A stretch of 64,000 nt of DNA, from contig VZRG01000351.1 of assembly GCA_013397435.1 (NCBI GenBank), positions 1 through 64,000 on the forward strand, given 5' to 3'. This DNA comes from Erythrocercus mccallii. Its lineage: Eukaryota > Chordata > Aves > Passeriformes > Dicruridae. The translations under genes and the position numbers were made by a program. Positions 23,855-36,341 of the stretch are shown here, piece by piece; positions within the stretch are counted from its first letter, which is position 1; the number at the start of each line of letters is the position of its first letter. The notes under the pieces were generated by a model, which saw only the letters and a list, made by a program, of their open reading frames with translations, had not been told where the DNA came from and searched no databases.

Positions 23855-26570
23855 AACTATTAGTTAGCTATATATAAGAATGCCACAGAGCAGGGCCAAA
23901 ATTTCAGTTCAGTCACACACAAAGAAAACAGACACTGCTGCCAAGGGCTACAATGATACTGTGAACTTCCAAATGCTTGGTGTTTTCTTAAAAGGATACA
24001 TGCCTGAGATACGGAATTACCTCACAATGGAAAAGGTGTTTTCAAACTTTTCTACACAATTATTAAAATTAAAAATATGGAAAAAACCAGGTCAAAAAAA
24101 AACCACCTCAAAACCCCAACCCAAACAACCAAACTAAACCATAACATTTTATTTGTAAAATAAGAAGCGTCATTATTTTTAGTTTTGTTACACACACGTG
24201 TGCATACACATACTCCCCAGTACTGGTGAGAGTGGAAACCAGGTAAAACCTGAGTAGTTTCATGTGGCCAGTGTGTGTCATAGTGGATGAAGCAGATGAA
24301 GAACAAGAGCGAAAAACAGAGAAACTTCCTAAAATGAAAACACAGAAAAGGTGCAGAAGAAATCAAGCTCAAATAACAGGATTCATATAATTTATGTAAA
24401 ATGAAGCTATTCAGATAAGAAAAAAAAATCGTCAGTCTTCTACAGAAAAGGACACTGAGGGATTCTAAAAGTATTCTGCTCAACACAATTGCTGACACTA
24501 CTTAATTAGGACAGTCATTTAAAATGCATACAATAACCAATTCCATAAATTAGAAGGCATGAAGAGGATGCACTGCATATTACAATTATAAATTTTCATT
24601 TTCATTATGTAACTTAGAGAGTATCAGAAAGGCAAGATTTACAATGCAGAGCATGTGATCAGACAGCACTGTGCTTTCAAAGAAACGTTCCTAACAAATC
24701 TGAATTCAAGCCAGTACAACATCAAAAGGATAAGCAACATAGCTTGGTTAAAGATTAAAATACAACAAATGTCTTTATTTATACAGAAAAAGTAGGCAGG
24801 TCATGCAGATGTGATTGCCATGCCTATCAACAAACTGCAAACAATAATGACTTTGAGTTTTATCCTATGATTTTAAATGTCTTTCTGTAAAGAATCACTG
24901 AAGGCCTTTTGATGCTAGTGAAGATCAGACAAGTCATTAACTGTCTGCAGAGAGTATCAGGCGAGCAAACAAAATTCCCTGCTACACATACAATCCTGCT
25001 GATGTCAGGACAGCACCAAAGCTAATGCTGCTGAGTTGTGCACCGTGCAAGTCCACTTACTTCAGCTGTTGGGAAATGTCCCGAGGAAGGGTCTTGACTC
25101 TTCCATGTGCTATGGGCACTGAAAGAGAGGCAGTTCTGATTTTTAGCTTGAGTGCCCTCTCACCAATGCCAACACCATTTCCTAAAATACTACAGCATAC
25201 CTATAACATACATACATGCATATGTAAAAAAAACCCCAAAACCAAAAAGCACCACATCCCCATATTTATACACAAAAGGCTACAAGCATATCTACTTTAA
25301 AGAATGCTACAGGACTTTTCTCCATTGTGACCAAAAACCTAAATGAAATTCAATACACATATGAGTCCCATGGGTCTCTTCCACTTTGTCCTTCTGTAAT
25401 TGTACTAAAAGCTTGTCTGGAGTCTCTCCCTCAGGCATCTGGAGTTGACACTTCTCCTATTTATCTAGCTAAAGAAAGGTCCCCTGCTTCTTCCCTGCCA
25501 ATACCATGAAGAATTTAATGTATCAGCAGGGACTCGAGCTTGAAACTCGATCCCGTATTTTCATAAAACGATTCACAGACTTGCACTGAGTTTTTTGACT
25601 TAAGAGCAAAAGGGTTTCCGTTCAGCAATTTGGGGCTAGATTAAACCACTCATGTTTCCGTCAGTGGGGGAGGGAAGAAGAGCACCACAACATGCAGCCA
25701 CCAAATTGATTTTAACATCCTGAGACAGAAAAGAAATTCCTATTAAAGTCCCTTCATACCTTCTTAAAAAATCACAGCAGCTATTTAATGACTCCTATGA
25801 AGTAAGAAGGGATGAACACAAAGCAATAAAGAACAAACCGAGGAAATAAAATAAAATGGCAACAAAGAAAAAGTTTGTTTTTACTTTATAGGAGGGAAGA
25901 CAGTGGTTTGGAACTAAATTTTACTTCATACAAATAGCTGGATAGCAATGAAAGAAGATCAATGGAGAATTTGTATGAAAGGAGCATTGATGTGCAAAGC
26001 TGAACCAATTCCCCTTTTCGTATCTACACAAGATGATAGGTGCTCAACACAAAAGGAGGACATGCTACTCCATCCCATATACTGAGGAACTTGTCAAATG
26101 CTCAACACCACCCTCACTCTTTTATAGTCATAAGTAAACTGAGCAACAGCAAGGCTAGTTATTCTAATTTTCTTTTTTTTTGAGAATGGACTACTACTTT
26201 GACTTTGAAAAATTGCTTGCTTGTGCAAAATGGTATCTTCAGTTTCTCTGAAACTCAAAATGTCTTCTATTAATATATCAGCCAAATTGATATAGGAGCT
26301 ATGTCATAGGCAGGATAGTCTTCACAAACACTGAATGCATAGAAAGGATACCAATATGCTAGAATAAACACTGCCAAATTTCTGCACCTTTTTCCCATTT
26401 TATGGAAATAAAGTTCCTCCAGACAAGGCCATTCAAGATTCTCCATCCAGGTGCAGTGTCCAAGCTTCCAAAATTGCGAGTCATCTAGAGGAAATGCTAC
26501 TTTAAAAAATCCAATCATTTAGCAGTATCTATCCTTTCTTAGTGTTCTGAATACTGTATATTTGCAATAT
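23855..26570. other. Unique AT-rich DNA with A/C-rich patches
   Basis: No gene is seen. A/C-rich low-complexity runs lie at about 24079-24140 and 25226-25252, on both sides of otherwise unique sequence. The 148-codon minus frame at 24052-24498 reads through the first patch and is hydrophobic, with no domain or conserved motif; I treat it as chance. The frames at 25025-25300 and 25152-25346 overlap in different phases and are unrecognised. Confidence 0.55.
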
Positions 26571-26913
26571 TTCAGCACTTATGAGGGGCTTATAAAAAAA
26601 GAGGGCGAGTAACTTTTTACACAGGCACAGTGTATGCTTGTGCAGTGTATGCAGTGTATGTATCCCCACAAGGGGAATGGTTTTAAACTAAAAGAGAAGT
26701 TTAGATTAGATGTTAGAAAGAAATTATTTCCTGTGAAGGTGGTGAGGCACTGGAACAGGCTGCCCAGAGAGGTTGTGAATGTCCCGTTCCTGGAAGTGTT
26801 CAGGGATGGCATTTTCAGCAACCTGGTTTAGTGGAAAGTGTCCCTGATCATGGCAGAGGGGTTGGAAATAGATGACTTTTAAAGGACCCTTCCAACTCAA
26901 ACCATTCTATGAT
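26571..26913 (+). repeat. CR1 LINE 3' end with a small internal tandem
   Basis: The CR1 order is clear: ttcagcacttatgaggggct, then taactttttacacaggcac, aaggggaatggttttaaact, gttagaaagaaattatttcc, gaggcactggaacaggctgc and finally ttccaactcaaaccattcta. Between acaggca and the ggggaatgg block, at about 26628-26662, there is an unusual run of cagtgtatg-type units. CR1 normally has a gatagtgataggacaag-like block here. The plus frame at 26634-26831 and minus frame at 26579-26821 are shadows. Confidence 0.9.
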
Positions 26914-26919
26914 ATTCCT

Positions 26920-29220
26920 GTTAAAAGTACTTTAGGTGTTAAAGGTGGTTTTAGAGAGAGACTAGTCATAAGCACTTTGATGAAAGATTATATTTAACTC
27001 AAAATTCAACTGAACTTTAAAAAGAGCCACGGAATACTGTTAATTTCTAGGTGTATTTTCCAGGCACTTGTAACATTCCTCTCATATAATCATGTGAATT
27101 AATATCTCTTACATCAGGTTGCATATAGTACATATCTGCAACACATATTCTTCTAAAAGACTGAATTGTATGTCTAAACAGAGTGTTTCGTCTTTTTTTT
27201 TTTTTTTTTTTTTTTAATCTTATAGCCTAAGCAGTTTGCTTTTAAAGAAAGACAAGTAGTTTTGGATGAAATGACAGCATACATTGCTATTAAGCTTGGC
27301 TCTCAAATGTTTGTGCTTAATATAATGGCTTCCCACAGACTCAATCAGCAGCATCCTGCTCCTGAAACAAGTATTTTTTAATTACTAAAATCAAAGATTA
27401 ATTAACTAAACGCTACTTCATTTTCTCTAATCATCAACATTATTGTCTTTCTAAATAACACACAATGTGATCATATTACAATCAAGCTCTGAGAATATTT
27501 ATATATGATTTTAAAAGCCTCATCAGGGAAGGTTCTTCCTGATCAGTTTGGATTCCTCAGTCATTCCTTCTCAAAACATTAAAGGTCCATTAAAGCTGAC
27601 CAGAACTGAAGAACCTGAGAGGCCATGGACATAGTCTCACCTATCCTTTAGTCATACCTGCGTTTTTCATACTATAAATAATATTAAGATGCATATAACA
27701 TCTGGCTTGTTAAAATTCATTGTTTACAATTATCAGTGAGCAAGAATGAAATCCAGAGGCAGCTGTTACTACTGAACAAGGAAAACTGAACCCTCCTCTT
27801 TCTTCATCAACATCAGAAGCTTTGTGGAAGGAGCTTTTGTAAAATTGTATTTATTTCAAATAATAATGTTAGGCTACAAAAAGCAGTTTCTTCATTAAAA
27901 TAAGTATTTATAATTTTCAGGTTAATCATAGCATTGCAGCCAAAATTCTTTTTATTGAATCCTAGTTCATTTAAACCTTTAATTTAACTAATAATGTTAA
28001 CTACATACCACTGAACTGTTAAATAACTAACATTCAAGAAAATTACTACTCTGGTGTGCCTTTTTTGATCAAAAATATTACTGCAGCTCCAAGTTATAAA
28101 ACTCAGCACAAGATGATAATTATGCTTAGCACTTCCAGCAAAAAAATGTAACAACTTTGAGAAAAAGTTGTGAAGCCAATCATGGAGACAAAAGAAATTT
28201 TTAATATTCCTACAAAATAAACAAAAAAACTTTCATGGCATCTTGCTATGCCATATTTATGCAGCAGTCATGGCTTTTAAGCTACATTTAACATAAGTAA
28301 TAAATAGCAAGAATCGATACTTAAAGCTATTGGCTGAGAGTAAAAAAATATAAAATTGCTACTAGTATTTTTTCATATAGAATATGGCTCTTTAGTAATG
28401 AGACTGTGAAGAGATGAAAGACACTCATCATGAGGATGGACAAATAAACCCCTTTAGTCCCTTGCAGTTTATACTGATTATTGTATATATAGGTTGTGTA
28501 AATTACTACTACTTAAAATAAAACATTAATTCCTAGGAAAGCAGGAAGGATGTATTTCCTTCATTGAAGTGTTTTGGGTAAGTAATATGCTTATGTTGTC
28601 CTAAACAGTTTTTAAATTAAGTATTTCTACTGCCTTTTACAAAACAAATAAATTCCTTTATTCAGTCAAAACAATATCTGTAAATTGAGAGTCTTTTCCT
28701 GGTTCAACACAATGTCAATGGGATTTCCAGTTGTTTCCTGCTTGAATTTTAAGGAAGAGTTTTTCTGATAAATGCATCTTTGTTATTTCTTAGTATTACA
28801 CCAAAAAAAAGTTAAGGATTTTTTTGTTTGCCAGGCTCTCAGCCAGGTGAATGACAGCAACTTTATTCACATACTTAACACCATGAAGATCCATCTAGCT
28901 GAGATGTTCTGATGTGCAAATAGTTCATTTTATAAGCTATGCAGTTTAACTTCACATCCAATTATTTTAATTTTCTTTCTTCCTAAATTCAGACACAAAC
29001 TATACTGCAGCCACCAAAACCAATCATAGCCAGCTGCCACAGTGATCTCAAAAGCATACTTTGCTCTGGGAAAATAGGCTAGCAAAGTAAACTGGCGTAA
29101 TAACAGTAAGCTAATGCATATCCTTTCATGGACACACATACCAGGTTAAAGTCGTGATTCTAGGTCAGCTTGCAGCAATTTCCTGTCTCACATCCCCCTC
29201 AATACAAATAGCAAATGTTT
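26920..29220. other. AT-rich unique DNA with a poly-T tract
   Basis: A run of 23 T occupies 27193-27215. The sequence after it, particularly 27290-28400, is rich in ATTA/TTAAT strings and lacks any recognisable transposon. That would fit an intron or a conserved non-coding stretch, but conservation cannot be judged from one sequence. No open frame of note occurs. Confidence 0.5.
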
Positions 29221-32200
29221 AAATCAAGATGAGATCCATGGAGAGGTTTGCCACTGCTCAGTGTTTACGGCCATAAGAACAGTGTCTGCAAGAGAGACAA
29301 GATCTCCACTCTGTTCTCCTTCAGTGCCAGTACTGCCATCGGGGCCAACATCCCTCTCCCTGCCACAAAAAGAAAAGAGGGCTGAGCTCCAGCTGTGCAC
29401 TAGCACAGCTTCAGTAGGGCCACAGAGAGTGGCCACATGCCAGGACAGGTGGGACACTTTGAACCACCTCCAAGCCAGGACAGAAACACACCTTCACAGC
29501 CAAGCCCCCAAATGATTTGTTTACTGCACAGGTGGGGAGCAGAACAGCATCTTAATACCCAAGTAATGGGTTTTTTTTTCTCTTTTCCTTTTCAAAACAA
29601 TAATGCGGTAATTTTTTTTCAGGAAAGGGTTACAGTTCTGGCTTCCCTTCCAAGCCAGTAAAGTGTGAGATCACGGGGAAAAGGTTTCTTCCCCTCAACA
29701 TCCTTGTCATGGACCATTTACTCCTCAAGGAGATGCAGAGGCTGAAACACACCTATGCAATTTCCTCCAGCATTTTAACATCTTTGCTCTCTGAGGAAAG
29801 AAAGCGACAGATCTACATTTTAAAAATTTACTTTAAAAAGAATACAAACACATTCTGTTTTTACAGAAATTATTATAGCCTATATACATATGTTGCCCGT
29901 GGTTCTCACATACCTGAAGGTACCTGGTGATCAGATCAAGAAATTAATGTATAGTCAAGATGCCTCACATGCAAGCACTGTTTGCTTTTTAGAAGCTTTC
30001 ATTCTGCTTGCAACCAGCCTTCTTCAGCTGTGTTTGGCCCCTCAGTTACAATATCTCTGCTCCTTTCAACAGCTGTTCTCTTTCTCTCCACTCTGGCAAC
30101 TCACTCTCCATGACCCATTCCACCACAGTTTTCAAAGGGCTGTAGCAATGGCTCTTATCTCTGTTCCCTTTCCTGTGGAAACTAAAATTTCTGGAAACTT
30201 TATGCCTCCAAACAGCACAAAGGAAACTGGTTTTATCCAGTGTGCAGTTCTTCCTTCACTCTGTCCATTGGGAGCCACTGAATTCAGCAAGTCACCCACT
30301 TGCAGATAGATGAGCCAGCTCTTCCACCCCAGCCCCTTCACAGAATAAATATACAGAAAGGGGACGTAAAAATAGTTGCAAAGATACAAAGAGCTTATAA
30401 AACCATAAGAGTTTTCTACCATAATTTTCAGGTTGCACATAGCACACAGCTTAATCATTTCAAGATTAGAATAAAGAGAGGGAGCATATGTGTTGCTCTT
30501 CTTACTTTCATTGCAGTTTTAATCTCTTGTTCTAATGTATGTTCAGAAAACAAAGGGCTTAGCTAAAGCATACATTTTCTGGAGAATTATTTTTAGCTTG
30601 TTTAACATTGAAGGAATTCACTACCAGCTCTCCACAGCATTGAACAACGTTCCCACCAGTCTCTCTGTTACAAATTAATGAAAAGCTCATTCTCTGCCTA
30701 AAGGCATCTACCACGCACCATAAATTTCAGTCATGGGCACAGAGGAGCAGATCAGGGTACAACCTTACCCAAACAGTCCAAAGGAAGCTCTCCACATTTA
30801 TTGCAGCAAGATGATACCTTGAGCCTTCTACACAATTAGTTCTCATGTACTCTCCTCTTTCTCTCATTACCAGCTTTCTCCAAAAGCATCACATGTTCAG
30901 AAAAAAATCGACAGGCTCTCTGATCCTCTTTAAAGCACAGTATGCAGGATAAGCTATGTATTTTTAACAGCCAGCTCCACTGCTCAAATGTCATGATGAG
31001 CTTGAAGGAAAGAACAAGCATCAAGTATTTGCAAAATTGCATCAAAAATACTCAGCAGTGATCTTTCCATTAAAAGCCCTGATCTAAACAAAACCTATGA
31101 AGTATTTTAGCTGTGTACTTTGGAACAATGCCTAGAAACAAGGCTACAAAGATCCCCCCACCCAGACCACTGTTCTTTGACTGGTATTTATCAACAACAA
31201 AACAAGTATAAAATTATAATATGAAATCACTTGGCTACACAAAAAATAACCCAACCTCTAAAGCAATAACAAAATATTATTTAAGTAAACTTTTAAAAGT
31301 GCTAAAAACTGCTTTAATTCAATTGCTCCTGCTTATGTGTAAGTAACTTTAGGTTATTACTGGCTACTAGAGAATGACTTAATTTTGAAACACAAACAAG
31401 ATTTAAATACTAGCCTAAATTCAAGGCTTATAAGCCTTGTTAGTCCGAATTCTCTGTTTCCAAAGAGAAGGAACATTTTACAATTTAAAACAGAGAAGAG
31501 CCAATGGACTGTAATACTCTAACTTGAACAGAGAGTGAATTATTAGATAATAGTACTATTTACTAAAGCCATTTACTAAAAAACCCCTCACATTTTAGCT
31601 CATCATTTATGATCACTGGGCTAGAAAGATTAGCATACCTGCCAAAACTCGTCATTTTCTTTTGACTTCTGTAACTCAAAACAACATTGATGAATGTGCA
31701 AAAGAAAGATCCATAAAACATATTTCCTTGACTTTAAGTTTAGTTTTTCACAGCAGGTCACATATTTGTCCCCCCTTTTGCCTGCCAGCCTCGTCTATTC
31801 TGCATTCTGGCCGTCTTTCTCTTTCTTCAAAGTACACAGCTCCAGGTTTACACACTATAGACCGCCACAGGGTCAGCACAAACTTGGAACTTCTAGCCTG
31901 GAGCTGCAGACCTCACAATAGACAGTATCTTTCATGTAATCTCGCAAGGACAGATGAGTCATCTCTCTAATCCTTCTCTCCACTAAGGCTCCTAATACAA
32001 TAGATGAAGAAATCACACAAAACAAAGAGCGCTATTGCATCGAATTTTAGAGGAGTGGAGTCTGAATTATTTTAGTTGAAATTTATAGTGTTTGCCTGCT
32101 AATGGAAAACTTGCATCTGAAATAAACCCTTATATGGCAAAGATTTCCTCAGCTATGGAAAACTAATTAAAGCATGGAGATACATGAGCTCTGCTACTAA

Positions 32201-35200
32201 TGAGGCTTACTGTTGTCAGATTTGTGCTTCACAGCTGATCAAGCTTTGAGAAGCCTGCCTTTCTGCTGATGCCTGAAATCATTTAACTGAACAAAAAAAT
32301 TACACAGAGAAAGAAGCACCTACAGATTCCAGCCCAGAAACCAAAACCCAGGACAATGCCTTGCATCAGGACTGCACAAATTACACTGGTGGGAAGGTCT
32401 CTGTGCTATGCACGCTCCTTTTCCCCTAATACCACAGGATTATGTCGTTTCCTTCTAAGCCAGAAGTGAAAAACTAAAGAGGGCTCAAACACTTTGCCAC
32501 CACACCCCAACAGCCTCTCTTGCTGAATCTCCTCCCAGCACCCACTGCCTGTGCTCAACACAGTCAAATTCAGCAGTGCTGCAGTGTCCAGCTCTTCCCA
32601 CTGCTCCCTGTTCCATAACCCTCTGCACTGCACAGCGCTAATGCACAAACTAAAGCTAAAATACTGAGAAATAACAAACACCCACAGTGCCCTTTCCACC
32701 ACTGCACACCAAATACTCCTTCATGCAAGGCTGTAAAGGTGCAGCACTGCTGGACTTGCTGGAGTAAAACAGGGCATTTGATAAACCACAGACAGGCCCA
32801 CGTTCTGGCCAATAGGGAACACAAGAGACACAACTGGACAGCCAGGACACCAGCAGAGAGACCTTTTACAGACTCAACAGACTGGTCACAGATCCAATCC
32901 ACTTCATGATGAGGTAAATGGTTGATTTTCTTTGGAATGAGAAGCAAGTGTTTGGGATTTCTTTAATTCTAGAGTAATTTTGCTCCTATTTAATTAAATT
33001 TATCTAACTCAATTTGTATCTTAGCCTCACCAGCTGTTTGTCAACATGCTTTTCAAACAAAGTAAGATGCTATAATAAGATTGCCTTCATTATTCTCAAA
33101 TTTTTACATAAAAATAAAGGGAGAAACCATAAAAACACAGTTGTTACAAGTGCTTAGGCAAATGCCTGTGGAAATAACTTTTATCAAATAACAGCAGTCA
33201 CTGTTAGTAACTATGTACAGCACACAAAGGCAGGAACTTCAGTATTATACTACTTGTGGAAATTATAATTTTCATATCTACAATCTCGTTTCTTCTTAAT
33301 TTATATGTCATCTAACCCATAATTCATAGAATCTTAGTTAATTAAATAAATCCTCACTCTGTTTTATTGATAACAAAGTAAAACACTTCAGTGCTTTGGC
33401 CACCAAGTGGATAGTGGTTCTTTCACAATGCTGTGAAATTGACTCTTTCATCAAACCTTCCAAGCCCAAAGTGACTGGAAGTCCACAGCAAAGAAAAATC
33501 AAGGAGAAGTGTACAAGAGTTGGCAGAATGCATGTAAAAGTCAACAAGGATCCATTTCTCACAACAAAATCAAGTGGGCAGGTTACTATAATGATAGATC
33601 TGTAATAAACTAGGAAATGTTTTTTCTTCACAATGTACACCTGAATTATGGAAACATTGCAGCAAGACACTGGACACACATAAAGCACACACAGACTCAA
33701 AAAAATAACTAAATTCTTGAATGACAGACCCACTGCTGGTTACTGAAAACACAAATGCCTGCGGTTCAACCTTCAGAGCCAAGGAAGCTCCTAAACCACT
33801 AATTAAAGGACCTAACCATGGGAAAGAATTACTACATATACTTCATGCATTTCTTACATTTTTCTCCCTAAGAAAATGTACTAGCTGCCTTTGGAAAGAG
33901 TATGAAACTAAATGGACACTTGGCCTGACTGAAACATGCCTAGTTGTCTGTTCTCATGAAATACAGGAAAATATGCCAAGTACTGGATGAAGGCAGACAA
34001 ACCAACAGGCACAGAATGTATGCAGACATCAGACTCTTAATTCTCTCCCAGTTTACAAACAGCATTAATCACAATTTCAGTGAACAGCATGATACAATGT
34101 AAGACACAACAGATTTAGACAGTTATTTATAATTATTGTGAGAAACAAAAATTGCAAAGAAGAAAAATTATTTTGCTTGTTTTATAAGTGTGATTTTATT
34201 TGCTATTGGGAAGCAAGCCATGATCCACAGCCAACTCTTAAACAGGAAAACAAATTAGGTACAACCATTTTTAAAAGCCAAGGCTGCATTCTACAAAGAG
34301 GTTAAATTTTGATCCACTTTTTGAAAGCTTTTTTAATTCAGTGGATATTAAGCCTGGACCTTGTACCTGAGGAACGCCCCAGGACAGTACACAGATCCCA
34401 GTATAAAGAGAAAGAAGTCATTTAGGCCAACTTCTGTTCCCTTTGTGTATTAAATGTCAGTTTTAATCTGGTTACTAAACTTCCATGAGGATCAATAGTC
34501 TCTTCAGATTTATCTGAACATTGGTAAACTGCCCAATCAAGCCCATTTACGTGGCTACTGTCTGGATTTGTAGGTGTTTTAGGGGTCTGTTTAGTGGAAG
34601 GGTTATTTATTGTGTGACAGGTAAAGCAAGAAGAACCAAGTACAGAGGAATTTTTCAAAACTTTTTCTAAAGATGAGGCAAAATCTGGTATCTTTTCTAT
34701 GGGGAAGTCCCACATCAGTCTAGATTTAATTTTGTCATCACCTGTTTATAATTAAATAGGATTTTGTTCTTTTGGACAGAGTTTGCTGTCCAGATTCCAT
34801 TCACTGCTATGCTCAATAGGCATCAGAAATGACAATAACACTTCAGCCTGGAAAACTAGCATGACTCAGACTGCCACTGAGACTCTCTACCTCCAGTTAA
34901 GTGACATGTGAGAATCTGTCCCTTCCAATAAACAAAAGGAAACAAGTTATTGAGAATATGTAAATGGATAAATCTCATCATAGACACTGGGTATTAGGCA
35001 GCTGCCACAGAAAATGGCATATCTAAGACAGTACTTATTTTTCCATTATACTGCTATTTTTTCTGCCCTCCTCATAATGGAACACAATATGTCCTATAAA
35101 GATTTCCACTTTTTTTTGAGAAGTCTCCCACAGCTCTCACTATTTTTCCTGTGAGGCTAAACAGTTGCTCCCTTCAAAATCTTAATGGAGGTCACAGAAT

Positions 35201-35767
35201 TAAAGCACTTTTTATTACAGCTGCTGTGTGCAGTATTCTACCTAAGACTTCATTGTAACAGGAAATAACAGCTATGTTCCCTTACATGCAGCATTCCTTA
35301 TTTACGTATCTCAGATGTATAAACAGGTGTATTTGTCTTTCAACTATAAACTCCAGGTTTGCACTAGCTAGACTACTTTAAGATTTTATTTCTCTTCCAG
35401 CAAGTATGCAAAACACCAAATTGTGCTCACCTTTTGGAATTTCAACTCATTGTGTTTGCACTGTCTCTCCAAATTGTCAAAGCAACTGCTTTACAGTCAT
35501 CCTTTTTCCCATGTGAGATCCATCTAAATTTTCCAATTGAGGCACAGGATGTTGTATAGTGAATTTGGATCATCTAGTAATAGGCTTGCTTTTGTTACTT
35601 AGATGTCATGACTCCTTATATGCAACAAGTGGATTCACAATGTCTGCTTGATAACCATTTACCATATTCTCTCTGTTCTACTAGCCAAGTACCCAAACAA
35701 AACCAGAAGATATACTGGAGCAGTCTGAAATACCCTCTCAGTAGTCAGTAAACCATTAATGACACCT
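29221..35767. other. Unique DNA, no gene recognised
   Basis: The stretch alternates between AT-rich and moderately GC-rich segments (29240-29540 and 32400-32860). The longest frames (29890-30309 plus, 139 codons; 32570-32947 minus, 125; 33338-33733 minus, 131) show no motif, signal or family resemblance and overlap other chance frames. A perfect 18-base palindrome lies at 31422-31439. A plus-strand acceptor-like string at 35382-35400 (tttatttctcttccag) is followed by 111 open bases ending before gtgaga. That open length is expected by chance fairly often. Confidence 0.5.
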
Positions 35768-35773
35768 GGAGAC
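35768..35773. repeat. Left target-site duplication of the solo LTR (GGAGAC)
   Basis: The six bases are identical to 36336-36341 directly beyond the other LTR end. Together with the TG...CA termini they mark a retroviral integrase-mediated insertion. Confidence 0.85.
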
Positions 35774-36335
35774 TGTTGGAAACCTGGTCACTGAGAATTT
35801 TAGACTTTCTGTGCTGACAGGCACTGACCCCCAAGAAAACACTGCATTTGACGTGAGGCCTTGGAACAGGCTTCCAAAACTGAGTGATAGAACTGTAATT
35901 ATGAGTGTGTAGCTTGAATAGAAGAGTGTAATATGACACGGAAAACTTAAGAGTTTAAAGTTTTAGAATATAGTAATGTATATAAAGCAAGATGGAGGTT
36001 TTAGGGTGTGGGCTGAGTCCTTTTTCACCTTCTTCTTCATGGGTTTGGGTGGTATTTTGTAACTGGATAGAAAAGTCAGCATTGCGGGCCACAGGTGGTT
36101 ATTGGGTTAAAGATAATTTAGATGTCATTTATTAATTGGACAGTTTATCCTTAAAAGGCCTTATAGAGAGAGAGAGATATGGGGCCACTTTTGCTTTGCT
36201 AGCTAGAAGTGCTGTAGAACTCGTGGCTTGTGAGACTGTAATGTAGATAAGAATTAATAAACATCTGAATCCAAACAAGAAATACTGTGTGGAGGATTTA
36301 ATCCTGACTTTGGCAAATAGAAGACAAAAGCAACA
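35774..36335 (+). mobile_element. Solo LTR of an endogenous retrovirus, 562 bp, 6-bp target duplication
   Basis: The element starts TGTTGGAAACC and ends AAGCAACA, so its termini form the inverted repeat TGTTG...CAACA. It is flanked by GGAGAC at 35768-35773 and again at 36336-36341, a perfect 6-bp target duplication. A TATAAA string lies at 35981-35986 and an AATAAA polyadenylation signal at 36256-36261, followed by the expected short R/U5 region, which fixes the plus orientation. No internal retroviral sequence is present, so the provirus was removed by LTR-LTR recombination, the usual fate. A 6-bp duplication is typical of class II (beta/alpha-like) elements in birds. The family name is not asserted. 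The minus frame at 35745-35939 is a shadow. Confidence 0.88.
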
Positions 36336-36341
36336 GGAGAC
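36336..36341. repeat. Right target-site duplication of the solo LTR (GGAGAC)
   Basis: This is the partner of 35768-35773. It lies immediately after the terminal CAACA. Confidence 0.85.

Noticed and set aside
24052..24498. 148-codon minus-strand open frame, hydrophobic
   Set aside because: No family resemblance, starts and ends within low-complexity A/C-rich sequence, and is of the length expected by chance in 64 kb of six frames.
29890..30309. 139-codon plus-strand open frame
   Set aside because: No domain or signal motif; overlapped by other unrelated frames and a minus-strand frame; composition follows the local pyrimidine-rich sequence.
34400..34740. Possible old antisense CR1 or other repeat (gtcatttaggccaacttctg)
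   Set aside because: One short resemblance without supporting blocks on either side.
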